In this document: positions 1 through 9,809 of the stretch, piece by piece
How positions within the stretch are numbered: the stretch's first letter is position 1
How the letters are laid out: every line of letters starts with the position of its first letter
Source of the DNA: Welwitschia mirabilis
Taxonomy: Eukaryota; Gnetophyta; Gnetopsida; Welwitschiales
Assembly (NCBI GenBank): GCA_051453625.1
Contig: JBOZIK010000001.1
Span: 280,470,698-280,497,300, forward strand
Length of the DNA: 26,603 nucleotides
Direction: 5' to 3'
Program-made: the position numbers and the translations under genes
Notes under the pieces: generated by a model
Seen by the model: only the letters and a program-made list of their open reading frames with translations
Told to the model about the DNA's origin: nothing
Database searches by the model: none

Positions 1-990
1 TTTATTTTTACAAATAAATTTTATTTACTTTATGATGATAATTCTTCTCATCTTTTTAAGTATTAGTTCTTTAATTTTCTTCTTAAGTTTTGATGCATGT
101 AGTACTATTTTTTAATAATGGTGAGTTCATGACACATTTATCTTCCTTAGCTTGGTGCATTTACCTCCTTCATCATGCCTTGATTTATTATGATTCTTAA
201 CCATTTTCCATCCCCAGTATCTCTGCTACTTTTCTTAAACCTTTATGATATTATCTGATCTTAACTGCTTCTTCTAATAATTCCAAATTTTTTAATCCTT
301 TGAAAAAAACTTATTGTCCTTCCTCTCATCCAGATGACTAGACAGATGATACACAAATATATTTGAATAATCATCATTTCATGTTTCATCTTTTTTAGAC
401 TAAATATAACCCTTATTTTGGAGTATGGAATATTATTCCCAGCCTATCTGTATTGCTTATTTATACTTAAACTTGCATATTTATATTTTTAATCTTAACT
501 TAATGCAATACAAGATGTGTTGATTCATCTAGGAAGGGAAGGAGAGAGGGGACAAGACATATATTTTGAAATTTTTTGAGCAAATTTTAAACTTTTAAGG
601 ATCATTTTTACAATTTAATGAGAAATATCTATATAGTACTAATCCAATTCTGAATGTCTACTATTTGAGTGATATACATTATGAATATTATTTATTAAAT
701 ATTATACTTAATAGCAAAATACTTGTATTATGTTTTTCTTATAGGAATGTTACAAGTAATTCATGAGACCATGAATGAAGGGAATAATGTTATGATTGAT
801 TATTTTTGGATATATTTTCCTTGTATATTATGCTTATAAACTTAATGTTTGATCTATGAATATTATTTTTGAGTTATTACTTTTTTTGGTTATATATGCA
901 CATCATTTATTTAAGTTATTACGGTCATATATTATGATGATTATTTTTGTTATGACATCCAATTTTTATCTTTTCAATGTGTTAAATGTT
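1..990. other. AT-rich DNA without recognisable gene; probable 3' interior of an LTR element
   Basis: No reading frame of useful length and no protein motif was seen on either strand. A short purine-rich stretch lies near 530-556. Because a polypurine tract and an LTR-like sequence follow on the plus strand, this stretch is probably the non-coding 3' interior of the same element. That is inference from position only. Confidence 0.35.
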
Positions 991-1002
991 TTAAGTGGGG
1001 GA
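991..1002 (+). other. Candidate polypurine tract
   Basis: The sequence TTAAGTGGGGGATTAATG contains a G-rich purine run in otherwise AT-rich DNA. It is followed within a few bases by TG, the usual first dinucleotide of an LTR. In plant LTR retrotransposons such a tract primes plus-strand DNA synthesis just upstream of the 3' LTR. No matching upstream LTR is visible to confirm the boundary. Confidence 0.45.
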
Positions 1003-2250
1003 TTAATGCTTAGGCAAGTGTTTTGATCTTATTTTTTAACAAGCATGATTGCAAGAAATTAATTTTATATATTGATTTTTATGAGCTTGTTATCCCCATA
1101 ATTGTCTAGACGACAGTCTAAAAAACACCATGGTCATTTCATCTCCCAAGGTGAAACATTTTAGTTTATTTAATTTTATGATTTACTCCTACATAATGAG
1201 ATTTATGAACTTGAGTTACATATCCTAAGGTAGTCTTTCATCTTAGTCAATTTGAAATCATAGTCATTCACTAAATTTATCAAGAACTAATAAGGCTAAG
1301 TGGAAGGCTATGTTGTGATGCCAAATTATATGTTTTTGATAGGGTATTTTGAGTAGTTTTGCAAGACATTTAAATAGGTTTAAGTACAAAATGATGATTA
1401 TTGAGAGACAAGGAGAAAATCATGAAAATGCATAAATACCAATACTTTAAAGGAATTTTGGATTAATTCTGATACTTCACATTTTGAGATGAGATTAATA
1501 AGCTTCAGATCCAATTTAACTTAGTAAAAAGCTTCAAGAAGGCTGTCATCCCCTCCATTGTCTAGAAAACATATCAAGATGACACCACTTACATGATGAC
1601 TAGGATGATAACCAGATCGACATGAAGGATAAATATAGAAGTTTGTTGATATGGCATCGCCCCCACCCTTGTCTAGATGACAACTAGGATGACCATCTAA
1701 TTTTACCAAATGTGCCAAAATCCACCAAACATCTGCAATGTATAATGCACCCTCTTGTGTGTTCATTAGGGTTTTACCATGTCTATTAGATTTGCTATTG
1801 CTAGAGTCTATTATTGTCAATAAATATCACCTTCATCCTTGATTCTAATCATTTTTGTTGCACCAGAAATTCTCGTGACAAGATATTGAAAGGAGGAAGG
1901 TCCATTTAATAGTTGTAGAGAGGGTCTTCCTTGGTGTTAGATTGTGTCTTCTTTATTGAGACATTTCTACTTTGTAAAAAATGTTGGTTTGAATTTTACT
2001 AAAAATATTCTTTTAGTTTTATTCATATTTATGTGCATCTTTCTTATGGTTTATGTCACTTCTAATTTTGTGAAGGTAAACCTTGGTTAAGATTGAAATC
2101 ATTAGTTTAGGATCTTACATTGCATTTTACATTTCATAAATTAAATCATTGCATGTCTTCATATTCTATTTGATGCACTTGATAGATTAGGTTGGTTTTT
2201 TTTAGTAACAATTTCCTTAATTGATTTAGATTATGTAGGGTCAATCTTAG
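1003..2250 (+). mobile_element. LTR-like sequence of an unidentified plus-strand LTR retrotransposon
   Basis: The stretch begins after a polypurine tract and is somewhat less AT-rich than its surroundings. It has features typical of LTRs: a TATA-like sequence near 1,740, an AATAAA polyadenylation signal at 1,819-1,824, and three spaced copies of a motif built on TTGTCTAGA (near 1,090, 1,545 and 1,653). The right edge is uncertain. Degenerate primer-site-like sequences occur near 2,260 and 2,412 but neither is convincing. No second copy was found in the window, so it may be a solo LTR or belong to an element extending to the left. The 99-codon minus-strand frame inside it (1,521-1,820) shows no family motif and is treated as chance. 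Confidence 0.4.
1090..1682 (+). repeat. Three spaced copies of a ~28 bp motif centred on TTGTCTAGA
   Basis: Copies lie at 1,090-1,115, 1,545-1,571 and 1,653-1,682. Each has a pyrimidine-rich left half (ATCCCC or ATCGCCCCC) followed by TTGTCTAGA and then a GACA or AACA half. In the best copy TGTCTAGACGACA is an imperfect palindrome with the 8-base core GTCTAGAC. Spacing is irregular, so this is not a simple tandem array. Repeated palindromic motifs in the U3 part of an LTR are often regulatory, but no binding protein can be named from the sequence. Confidence 0.6.
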
Positions 2251-2639
2251 TAATAGAGATTTGGTAGTCAGATAGATATTGCATTGAGAGTAGTTTACAT
2301 TTACATTTTCATTGTGTGTTTACTTTTCTTGCATTGTTGATTTTCATTTTTGAACCTTTACTTTGGATAAAGTAATTCTCTAGCTTTAAGTCTAGGGCCT
2401 TCAATAGATTATGGCATTCAGATCTACTTCTATTTATATTAGTGTGTTGTGTTTGTGCATACATTGGTGATTGATAGGATTTGCTAAAGAACATAACACA
2501 TACATAAATATGCACCACAATAATGATTTTGATATTACTACTACTCATATTAAGAAAATGAAAACATTCTTTAAAATTGATTAAGTTTAATGTTCTAAAT
2601 CAATAAGAGGATAAAAGATGCCTTAAAATTTGTCCTAAA
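2251..2639. other. Spacer between LTR-like sequence and LINE relic, nothing recognised
   Basis: AT-rich sequence with no family motif. A 79-codon minus-strand frame at 2,309-2,548 continues the direction of the adjacent LINE relic but does not resemble the downstream part of a LINE endonuclease, so the LINE similarity appears to end near 2,640. Confidence 0.35.
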
Positions 2640-3059
2640 AAATTTAATCATGTTACAATCAATTTCAAAAGATCAAGAAATAGTAAATAAATTTGTTTCC
2701 AAAGAAGATCTTCATCTTCTACCTAATTAGAACCATAAATAAAGCAAACATTAAAGTGTCCATAAGGAGTAGGAAAAAAAACCTAAACACAATATTGTTT
2801 GAAGTTGTTTTTGAAGGAATGAATCTTAGAAAACCACTTGTGAGAAGAAACAATAGTAAAACATAGTTTTCCTTCTTTATGATGAGTCATAAGGACAATA
2901 GCTTGTGGATGAAACTATTGTGAGAAAAGACAAGGATCTTGATCTAATACTTTAAATTCTTAAAGAAGAATAAAACTAAAAAAGGCAATGAAAACTTTCA
3001 GAAAAGATACTTATTTAGAATTTAGATTATAAAAATTTTAGGAAAGAATATCCATTCAT
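2640..3059 (-). pseudogene. LINE ORF2 endonuclease fragment (copy 1), truncated
   Basis: Read on the minus strand, a degenerate frame starts at 3,055 with MDILS, then a TAA stop exactly where plant L1-type LINE ORF2 has the conserved tryptophan of its opening W-N motif, then N. Further on (about 2,760-2,680) it reads GHFNVCFIYGSN, a stop, VEDEDLLWKQ, which fits the later beta-strand region of the apurinic-like endonuclease domain. The enzyme normally nicks target DNA to prime reverse transcription. Similarity ends near 2,640, before any GDFN motif, and no LINE reverse transcriptase follows. The frame has several stops and shifts and is clearly dead. It lies directly downstream of an ORF1 relic in the same orientation, as in an intact LINE. 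Confidence 0.6.
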
Positions 3060-3254
3060 GAAGATGTGGGAATTTTGTCTTATAATCCCCTAAAGAACAA
3101 TGATCAAATTAACATGAACATCCATATCATTCATAAAATATTAAAAAATATTATTAGAGAGAAAAGATATTAAGTCACCTATATCCCTAATTTAGCTCAC
3201 TTCTAAATAGTAATCATAATGAAACAATTTTAAGCTCTTTCTAGTTGGTCTATG

Positions 3255-3307
3255 TTAAGTTGTAATGTTTATATGATGGTATTAAGTTGTAATGTTTATA
3301 TGATGGT
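3255..3307. repeat. Perfect 27-bp tandem duplication
   Basis: TTAAGTTGTAATGTTTATAT followed by GATGGT occurs at 3,255-3,280 and again without change at 3,282-3,307. The matching place in copy 2 of the large duplication (around 4,680) has the unit once only. The perfect identity against a highly diverged background shows that this small duplication is much younger than the large one. Confidence 0.9.
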
Positions 3308-3383
3308 AGTTTAAAAAGTAAGAGATTCTAAAACATTGTTACCTTTATTAGAACAAGATATTATCTCAATTTACTTTATCATT

Positions 3384-4155
3384 TTAAAATATAGGCTGGA
3401 AAAGCAAAATAAGAGGGTTATAACTAAAGGTAAAAGAATGATTACACAAGGCCATAAAGAGATCTCTTCTTTTATCACTTAGAAAAATTTTCGATAATTC
3501 TAGTATTTCACTAAAGATATTCATACTTGATAATATGTTGGTATTCTCCATGATAGTAATGAAAAAAGTTAGAAAAGTAGAAAAACTTTTACTAAAAAAT
3601 TTAGTACCATCTTGAAGTGAAAAAGTGTATTGTTGCTTAGAAACTTTCATCTTAATGAAATAGTAAGCTGTAATGACATTGTTAGAATTAAAAATTCCTC
3701 ATGAAAAGGATTATTAAGAAGCCTAATAATTTGATACTAGGACTCTTTAAAAGTCATAAGTAGATTTGGAAGCCTGACAAAGCATAAGACCAACCCACAA
3801 GATGGTTATTAACATTAAAGTTGTATTTCCATTTATGAGCAATTAAAGTTGCATTTTTAATAATAAATAAATGAGTAGATAGAGCCTTATCAACTATAAA
3901 GGCATTGTGAAATTTAGTAAGAATAACTTTTGTAGTAAAATGACAGACATGAAGAACATAAATATCCTTTTGGGATAAAAGCAACATAATTTGCAAATAT
4001 AAGAAAAGATGGCATAAAAATTAGCAAACTTGTTATCAAAAAGGATTTATTTTTGGTACTTTATCTAGAATACATCCCAAGATGCCTAGAATTTATCAGA
4101 GCCATATAAGCTAAAGGTATTAATGTCATTATCTAGATTACTTATGCCACTAAAG
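3384..4155 (-). pseudogene. LINE ORF1 relic, gag-like with DUF4283-type core (copy 1)
   Basis: The minus-strand frame 3,754-3,996 (80 codons) has the pattern of the DUF4283 domain of plant LINE ORF1 proteins: a hydrophobic strand with KFHNAF, about fifteen residues later IIKNATLIAHKWKYNFNVNN, then VGWSYALSGFQIYL. This is the W-x-x-x-F-N ... W-x-x-L-x-G pattern of that family. A second open stretch (3,384-3,650, 88 codons) continues in another frame and is matched, with indels, in copy 2. ORF1 proteins bind the element RNA. No zinc knuckle was seen. The order ORF1 then ORF2 start supports the call. The sequence match is by eye; a decayed gag of another family is the main alternative. Confidence 0.45.
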
Positions 4156-4319
4156 TTATGAAAAAAGTGGGTTTTAAATTATAAGAGAAGCTAATCAAGT
4201 ATTAAAAAAATAGATTAACATTACATCCTAGTTCTAGACTAATTTATAAAGAGTAAGGACTACATATCTATGTCCTATTACCCAAAGGAAATCTATTATT
4301 GTCTAGCTCTTAATAAAAA

Positions 4320-5620
4320 GAATAATAGTTATGGATGAAACTAATGCAAGAAAAAACTAGGATCTTTATTTGACACCTTAAATTCTTAAAGAAGAATGAA
4401 ATGAAAAGAACTATTTAAAAGTTATAGGAAAGGATACTTGTTTAGAAGCTAGGCCCCAAACATTCTAGAAAAGAATATTCATTCATGAAGAGGTGGGGGA
4501 TTTGTCTTTACCACCCCTAAAAGATCAATAACCAAATCATCATTAACCTTCATTTCATTTGTAAAATATTAAAAAAGATGAGCAATAAGAAATTAAGGAA
4601 CTATATCCTAGTTTAGCTTACTTTTATGTAGTAACCATAATGAAATCATCTAAAGCTCTTTCTAGTTGACCCATGATAAGTTGCAATGCCTACATAATGG
4701 TAGTTTGAGAAGTGGAAGATTCTAAAACATTCTTTCCTTTATTAGAATAAGATCCTATGTCAAGATAATTTATGATATTTGAAATATGGGCTAGAAAATA
4801 AAAATACAAGGATCTAAATCAAGGTAGAAGATTGACTTGTAAAATGCTATGAAGATGTCTTTTCTTTGATATTCATACTTGAATAATATGATGACCTTAT
4901 TTATGATAGTAACTACAAAGTTTGAAAATTTATAATAGTAACCTTAAATAAAAAATTTTCTTACTAGATTAAAGTAAAAAAAGCGTATTTCCAGTTAGAA
5001 AGGTTTACCTTAATGAAAAAAAAGTTTAAATAATGTTGTTAAAAATTACAAATTATTCATAAAATAAATTATCAAGAATCCTAAAAATTTAATATCAATA
5101 CTCTTTGAAACTAATAGGTAGATTTGAAATCTTGATAAAGCATGAATTCAACTCATAAGAAGGGTCATTAACATTGAATTTGTATTTACATTTTATATGC
5201 AATTAAAGTCGAATTTCATGTAACAAATGAACAAGTAGATAAATACTTAGCAACTACATAGGCATTACAAAGTTCGATAAGAAGAAAGTTATTAGTAAAT
5301 AAGTAAGCATGAATAACATAAATACCTTAGTGAAAATTATTAATTTTGGTGTTTATCTATAAGATATACAAAGCTACTCAAACTTCATTAGATTCAAAGT
5401 ACCTAAAGATATTGGACTCATTATCTAAAGCACTAGTTTCATTAATGTTATGGATAAAAGTTGGTTTTGCATCAGAAGATAAACTAGTCAGATTATAAAA
5501 TGATATATTAATCTTATAGCCCAATGCTAAACTAGTCTACAAGGATTAAGAATTAGATATCTATGTCCTACCACTTAAGGAAATTTGTCATTATCCCATC
5601 CATTAATATTAAGAATTTAC
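4320..5620 (-). pseudogene. LINE ORF1 plus ORF2 start relic (copy 2)
   Basis: This is the second copy of the LINE front end. At 4,482-4,441 on the minus strand it reads MNILF, a TAG stop, NVWGLASK, the opening of a plant LINE endonuclease with its tryptophan codon changed to a stop. Copy 1 has TAA at the same position, which points to TGG as the shared original. Upstream (4,700-5,300) the ORF1 region aligns with copy 1 but is more damaged. A stretch near 4,850-4,780 keeps the same hydrophobic pattern as the end of the copy 1 frame 3,384-3,650. The endonuclease is cut off after about 50 codons at the junction with copy 1. Confidence 0.55.
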
Positions 5621-5639
5621 CAACTAATAATTTAGGCTA

Positions 5640-6564
5640 AATGAGAGTGGTAAAGTCCTAGTCTAATTTAATGAATAATTATCCTTCCTTTATCTATCAT
5701 CCTTAATTGATACAAAGCTTGAGGTTTTCCATTATAGAAGCATCATTTATCATAATTCATTAGGAAACTACCATTTCTAAAATTCTAAGGACTATGATGA
5801 ATGCTTATTTCAACATGAGATTCTAAGCCTCCTATCTTTCTCTCTAGGTATGGTAGAATGATTTTTTCATGTGGAATTTGTCATGCCTTGCATTATACTT
5901 GATCTTTGATTTGGTAATCTTTGTAGTGGTTGCATCATTGATGAATGCATTTTAATTTGCAATTAAATTTACATAACTTTTTCATAATTTATTTGATTAA
6001 GAAAACTATTTATATTATAACATTTTTTGAATGTTCTTTTGTACTTGTTTAGTAGAATTAATCTTTCAATGCTTTGTAGTACCTAGATAATTGATATATT
6101 AGTTGACAATATGTTTAATTCTATCCTAGCATTTTCTTACATTACATCATATGATGTGATAATTCCATACTTCTAGCTTCTATAAATATAGAATATATAG
6201 TAGAATAATTTATTATCTTTTAGGAAACTAAGTTGTACTTTGTGAATTATTTTTTAGTTGACTAAAATTTTTATGATATCTTATGCTTTGAATAATTATT
6301 ATTTATTCCTATGTAGAGATATCATATCAATTGAATCCTTTCTTAGTTACTATCAATGTCCTCCCTACATTTAAAACCCCATTTATGAAACTTTTGGTAG
6401 CTCTTGTAAAATTTAAAACACCATTATAGTCCTTAGAAGAAAAGGATAATTAGTGTTACCTCTAATAGAAGTCCTAGATTCTGATCTAAAAGTGTTATCC
6501 ATACCTTGACTATTAGGGAATATCTTCCATAGATCACAATTTATTTCAAAAGTTAAAGACAGCA
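5640..6564 (+). mobile_element. Probable 5' LTR (right part) of the Ty3/gypsy element
   Basis: The DNA immediately left of the primer binding site at 6,571 must be LTR if that site is correct. It ends in AGCA at 6,561-6,564 followed by a short AGTTTT spacer, a normal layout for this type. The left edge is not visible, so the start given is only the right edge of the LINE relic. No matching 3' LTR was found by eye downstream, and no gene was seen. Confidence 0.35.
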
Positions 6565-6570
6565 AGTTTT

Positions 6571-6587
6571 TGGTGTCATTGTTAGGG
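6571..6587 (+). other. Primer binding site, tRNA-Asp type, decayed
   Basis: The 17 bases TGGTGTCATTGTTAGGG follow TTTT and precede gag by about 600 bases. The tRNA-Asp-complementary site known from Athila/Cyclops-like plant gypsy elements differs at six of 17 positions, all C-to-T or G-to-A transitions. This is the pattern expected for a methylated GC-rich motif that has decayed. It sets the plus orientation and the LTR boundary of the downstream element. Confidence 0.65.
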
Positions 6588-7198
6588 ATTGTAGTTGGTA
6601 TTCCTAGCTAATAAAAAACTAGTTTTTCTTGTAAATTATTATTCCTTTCTATGGTTTTCTAATCTATCATTATCAAAGTTGTAAAAAAATTCTCTTGTGT
6701 ACTTTTTTAGATACCAAATACATCTAAAGCATGAGAGTGTGGGTATATGAACAATCACTTTATATTTATATGTGGGATAACACTTCTATGTAAGTACAAT
6801 TTATCATTGTTTTTGCATTCTTAATTTAAAAAAAAATTAGGTTTACTATTTTTAATAAAATTCATGGAACCTCTTTATAGGTTGTGCTATCAACAAGTGT
6901 ATGGGTATTTATGTAAATGAAAATTTTAGAATAGGAGAATTTTTTTTGGTTAAATGTCCTATGTTAAATAGTATAAGACTTTATAATATTTCTTAATTAT
7001 TTTCTTCAATGCAAAATTCATGACTTGATCAACATTATCATTACTTCTACTAATGCCACCATATTTTTTTTTGAATTTATTTATATATCATTTGTAAACT
7101 GTATGATTTGGTAAACTCTATTATTTTATGTTTGTAGTCTATCATAAAATTTTTTTTTATGTAGCATTAGATTAGATCTGCTACTAGTAAAGTTCATA
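6588..7198 (+). other. Untranslated leader of the gypsy element, AT-rich, no gene
   Basis: This stretch lies between the primer binding site and the first gag similarity. It contains several T and A runs (for example near 7,067 and 7,150) and no protein motif. A leader of this length is normal for this retrotransposon type. Confidence 0.4.
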
Positions 7199-8055
7199 AA
7201 GAAAAGTGACAAACAATCAAAATACCAACCTCTTCTAGATGACAATGACATTGATGTTAAGTAATACTATTTAGAACCCTTATTTTAGACTAGTAAGACC
7301 TAAATTGAAAATATAATTAACATTTTTCTAATTAAGTTAATCATATCTAGTATAAATAAAGATAGTATATATTAGTGGTTACCTTGGAAGACTTTAAAAG
7401 CATTATAAAAACTTGAGAGTCTACCTACATCCTTTTGTATCACTTTCTACCCTCACATAAATGTAATAGAAATAAAACCATCCATTATAGATTTTTTATC
7501 CAAATACCATGGCCTAAGTTCTAAAGATCTCTATGAGCACTTAAGAGAGTTTACACATGAACTCTTAAATAAATAATTCCTAGATCATAAAAATAATGAG
7601 TTTAGGATAAAATTATAGATATTTAGAAAGAAAATAAGGAGAACTTCCATAATGTATTTGAGAATTCTAAAGACATTCTAAATGACTATTAATATTTTTC
7701 TTCATAGGACAAAATGCATAGAGTAGGAAACTAATAAAGATAATTAATAGTAAATATTTTACATCTAAAAAGTTAAATGAAGAATGGGAAATTTTAGAAA
7801 ATGTATTTGAGTGCTTTAAAAATTAAGATAGACCTACTAGAATTACTAAACTAGCTAAATGAGCCTCAAAACTCATAGGACATAACCTATTTAAATTATA
7901 TGAGGATATAGTCTAACTCAAGAAAGTTGATCACAACACTAGTTAGTTTAGATAACCTTAAGATGCCTTAATCAAAAACAACTAGTGATGCAAAAGTATG
8001 TGCTATATGTACTTATGATGAGCATAAAATTAGTAAGTGTCCTTATATTTTCCTA
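7199..8055 (+). pseudogene. Ty3/gypsy gag relic with zinc knuckle
   Basis: Gag packages the element RNA. The N-terminal part reads KKSDKQSKYQPLLDDNDIDV from 7,199. At 7,469-7,573 an open 35-codon stretch reads EIKPSIIDFLSKYHGLSSKD then LYEHLREFTHELLNK, the conserved retrotransposon gag pattern of a hydrophobic helix, F-x-G-L, then Y-x-H-L-x-x-F. Fragments of the following helices continue in shifted frames (NEEWEILENVFECFKN near 7,778). At 7,999-8,040 lies CAICTYDEHKISKC, an exact C-x2-C-x4-H-x4-C zinc knuckle. Stops and frameshifts interrupt the reading throughout. The central helices between about 7,640 and 7,770 seem shortened. Confidence 0.75.
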
Positions 8056-9190
8056 TATTAAGAGATAGTGATTAAAATGTTCAATATGATATAAGCTAAG
8101 AGGAGGTTTTTAGGATACTAATAGCAACAACCACAAAACCATCATTTTATTATGGATTTTTCTACATTACATATTAGAGAAACCCCTTAGGATTTATGAA
8201 AAACCACAAAAAATGATTGTTATACCCTACATTTTATGACCTTGAATTAGTAAATGTAATTATATGATGATGTTAGTCTTTAAATTATGTGATACATTTT
8301 GATATTAAGTTTTAATGAAAATCTTTTTTCTTTAGTTTGAAGCTTATAAGAATTAATGTATAGCTTTATAATTAACAATGTGTTATATTTTGCATCTCAA
8401 AGATATATTTTGAATTATAGGTATTTATAGGGTTACTTAATTAATTGATCTTAGTTTTAAATAATTTTATTATTTTAAACAATAACAATAGTTAGGAGAA
8501 TTTTAATAGGAAAAGAAATTAATAAACAGAGGATATCCAACTATCATTAGGAAAAAATATATTTATTATAAGACATGTTATTTACATGTTTAAATTATTA
8601 AATTGAAAAATTAAAATGAAGTGTAAAATATTACAAAAAGTCTACATAAATGACATGTGACATATTTATTTTAATAATTTATCAATATATCTTATTGAAA
8701 CTTAAAAAATAAAATAAAATTTCTTAGTAAAAGTGAAAGAATACTAAGTAGGTAAAAAGTAAGAGTATTATATTTAACTATGACATTTTATTACATTCAG
8801 TTATGACATTTTCTTTCTTTCAACTATAATATTTCTTTCTTGTGGTTTGTGTTATTGATGTGATGGATCATGAACAATGTAGACATGCAAGTAAAGACTT
8901 TCACTCTTATCCATTGATAAAAAGAATAAATGAGTAGAAATTATTCTACCATGATTTTTATCCTTATTGATATTTGTGAATGTTCTTTATGCATAAAATA
9001 TTATTTTTATTCATTTGAATTGGAGGAAAACAGTTATCTTCTTATGTCACATGAAAAATTTGAAACTGGTGCATTCATTCTTTCAAAGCATTTTAAACAT
9101 TGTTTAAAATATGTATTAGATTAATTATGAGCCTATGAAGGATTAGAAAGAAAATAACATAAGGAAATGATGCATTAGTTAATCTTCCTA
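8056..9190. other. Stretch between gag and protease without family similarity
   Basis: About 1.1 kb separates the zinc knuckle from the protease remnant. After about 8,215 the sequence becomes strongly AT-rich and stop-dense and does not read as gag or protease in any frame. A foreign insertion starting near TGTTATACCC (8,218) is possible, but no terminal repeats or target duplication could be fixed. The 64-codon plus-strand frame at 8,930-9,124 has no recognised motif. Confidence 0.35.
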
Positions 9191-9562
9191 ATTAAAAAAA
9201 AGAAAATTACTCACCATTTAACCAAGATATCCAAAACAATAATAAAATATGTTTTAGTGTAGACTGATAAATTTTATGACCCAATGGATTTAGTAGTGTT
9301 AGAAATAAAAGACACCCCAAAAGGATTTTCCTTTATCTAAGGAATATTTTTTCTAGCCACTTATAATGTTCTTATTAATTGTAGAAATGAAATAGTAAAG
9401 ATGTTATTTGGAAATATGTATAAAAATTCACAAGTTCCTAGTGGATAAATAGAGAATATCATAGATTACTTTGAAGATGTAGACTTAGTTAAGACAAATG
9501 AACTAGCCTTACTTGTAACTCTGAAGGAAAATAAATTAAACTTAATAAACCCGACACATACC
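9191..9562 (+). pseudogene. Ty3/gypsy protease C-terminal relic
   Basis: From 9,272 the frame reads FYDPMDLVVLEIKDTPKGFS, then a stop, then GIFFLATYNVLINCRN and LFGNM. This fits the aspartic protease region of Athila-like gypsy polyproteins, where the family has a G-R-P-F-L-A-T motif followed by an I-N-C-R/N-G stretch and F-G-N. The R-P of the motif has been lost. The catalytic D-S/T-G of the first half is not visible upstream. An acidic segment (DYFEDVDLVKTNE, about 9,460) follows as expected. The protease would have cut the polyprotein during particle maturation. Confidence 0.65.
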
Positions 9563-9566
9563 TTGA

Positions 9567-9809
9567 TAAGCATGTCTATAGAAAATATTTTGAACCTAAT
9601 AACATGGTCTTACTACATAATTCAAGACATCAGAAAGTTTTTGGTAAGGTATATTTAATTGGATTATACCTTTTTAAATATTAGAAATATTTCCTTGTGA
9701 TGCTCTCAAATTTATAAGCCTTAAGGGTAACTATTACTTGAAAGTAATGATCAAGAAGTTAAAACTATTTTATGACTCTATTTTCTTAGGCCATGACTTT
9801 GATCATTCT
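9567..9809 (+). pseudogene. Ty3/gypsy integrase C-terminal relic
   Basis: Starting near 9,570, KHVYRKYFEPNNMVLLHNSR and HQKVFGKV fit the integrase end, where a charged helix is followed by the V-L-L-x-N-S-R and F-x-G-K motif. A +1-type frameshift near 9,680 leads to IFPCDALKFISLKGNYYLKV and then MIKKLKLFYDS, the small beta-barrel that ends with G-N-x-x-x-V-N-x-x-R-L-K in the family. It follows the protease remnant after only about 60 bases, so the roughly 3 kb coding for reverse transcriptase, RNase H and the integrase core is missing. Confidence 0.65.

Larger units (their letters stand above)
2880..5620 (-). repeat. Large direct duplication, two ~1.4 kb copies, of a LINE 5' region
   Basis: Copy 1 (about 2,880-4,315) and copy 2 (about 4,310-5,620) align along nearly their whole length with an offset of about 1.36-1.43 kb. 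Examples are GAATATYCATTCATGAAG at 3,047 and 4,473, TTTCTAGTTG at 3,238 and 4,668, and ATATCTATGTCCTA at 4,265 and 5,557. By eye the copies differ at roughly a quarter of positions, with many short indels, so the duplication is old. Each copy contains ORF1 and the first codons of ORF2 on the minus strand. The junction near 4,303-4,325 joins the early endonuclease of copy 2 to the 5' end of copy 1. Confidence 0.8.

Noticed and set aside
1521-1820. 99-codon minus-strand frame, the longest in the window
   Set aside because: No family motif; it lies inside an LTR-like region read on the plus strand, and its composition reflects the C-rich motifs there.
2256-2424. Two sequences (TTGGTAGTCAGATAG and TGGCATTCAGATC) resembling a tRNA-iMet primer binding site
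   Set aside because: Both need indels to match and neither lies at a demonstrable LTR edge; with a polypurine tract on the left of the LTR, a primer site on its right would also need a tandem element.
8930-9124. 64-codon plus-strand frame
   Set aside because: It has an ATG but no recognised motif or conserved context, and a frame of this length is expected by chance in 26 kb.
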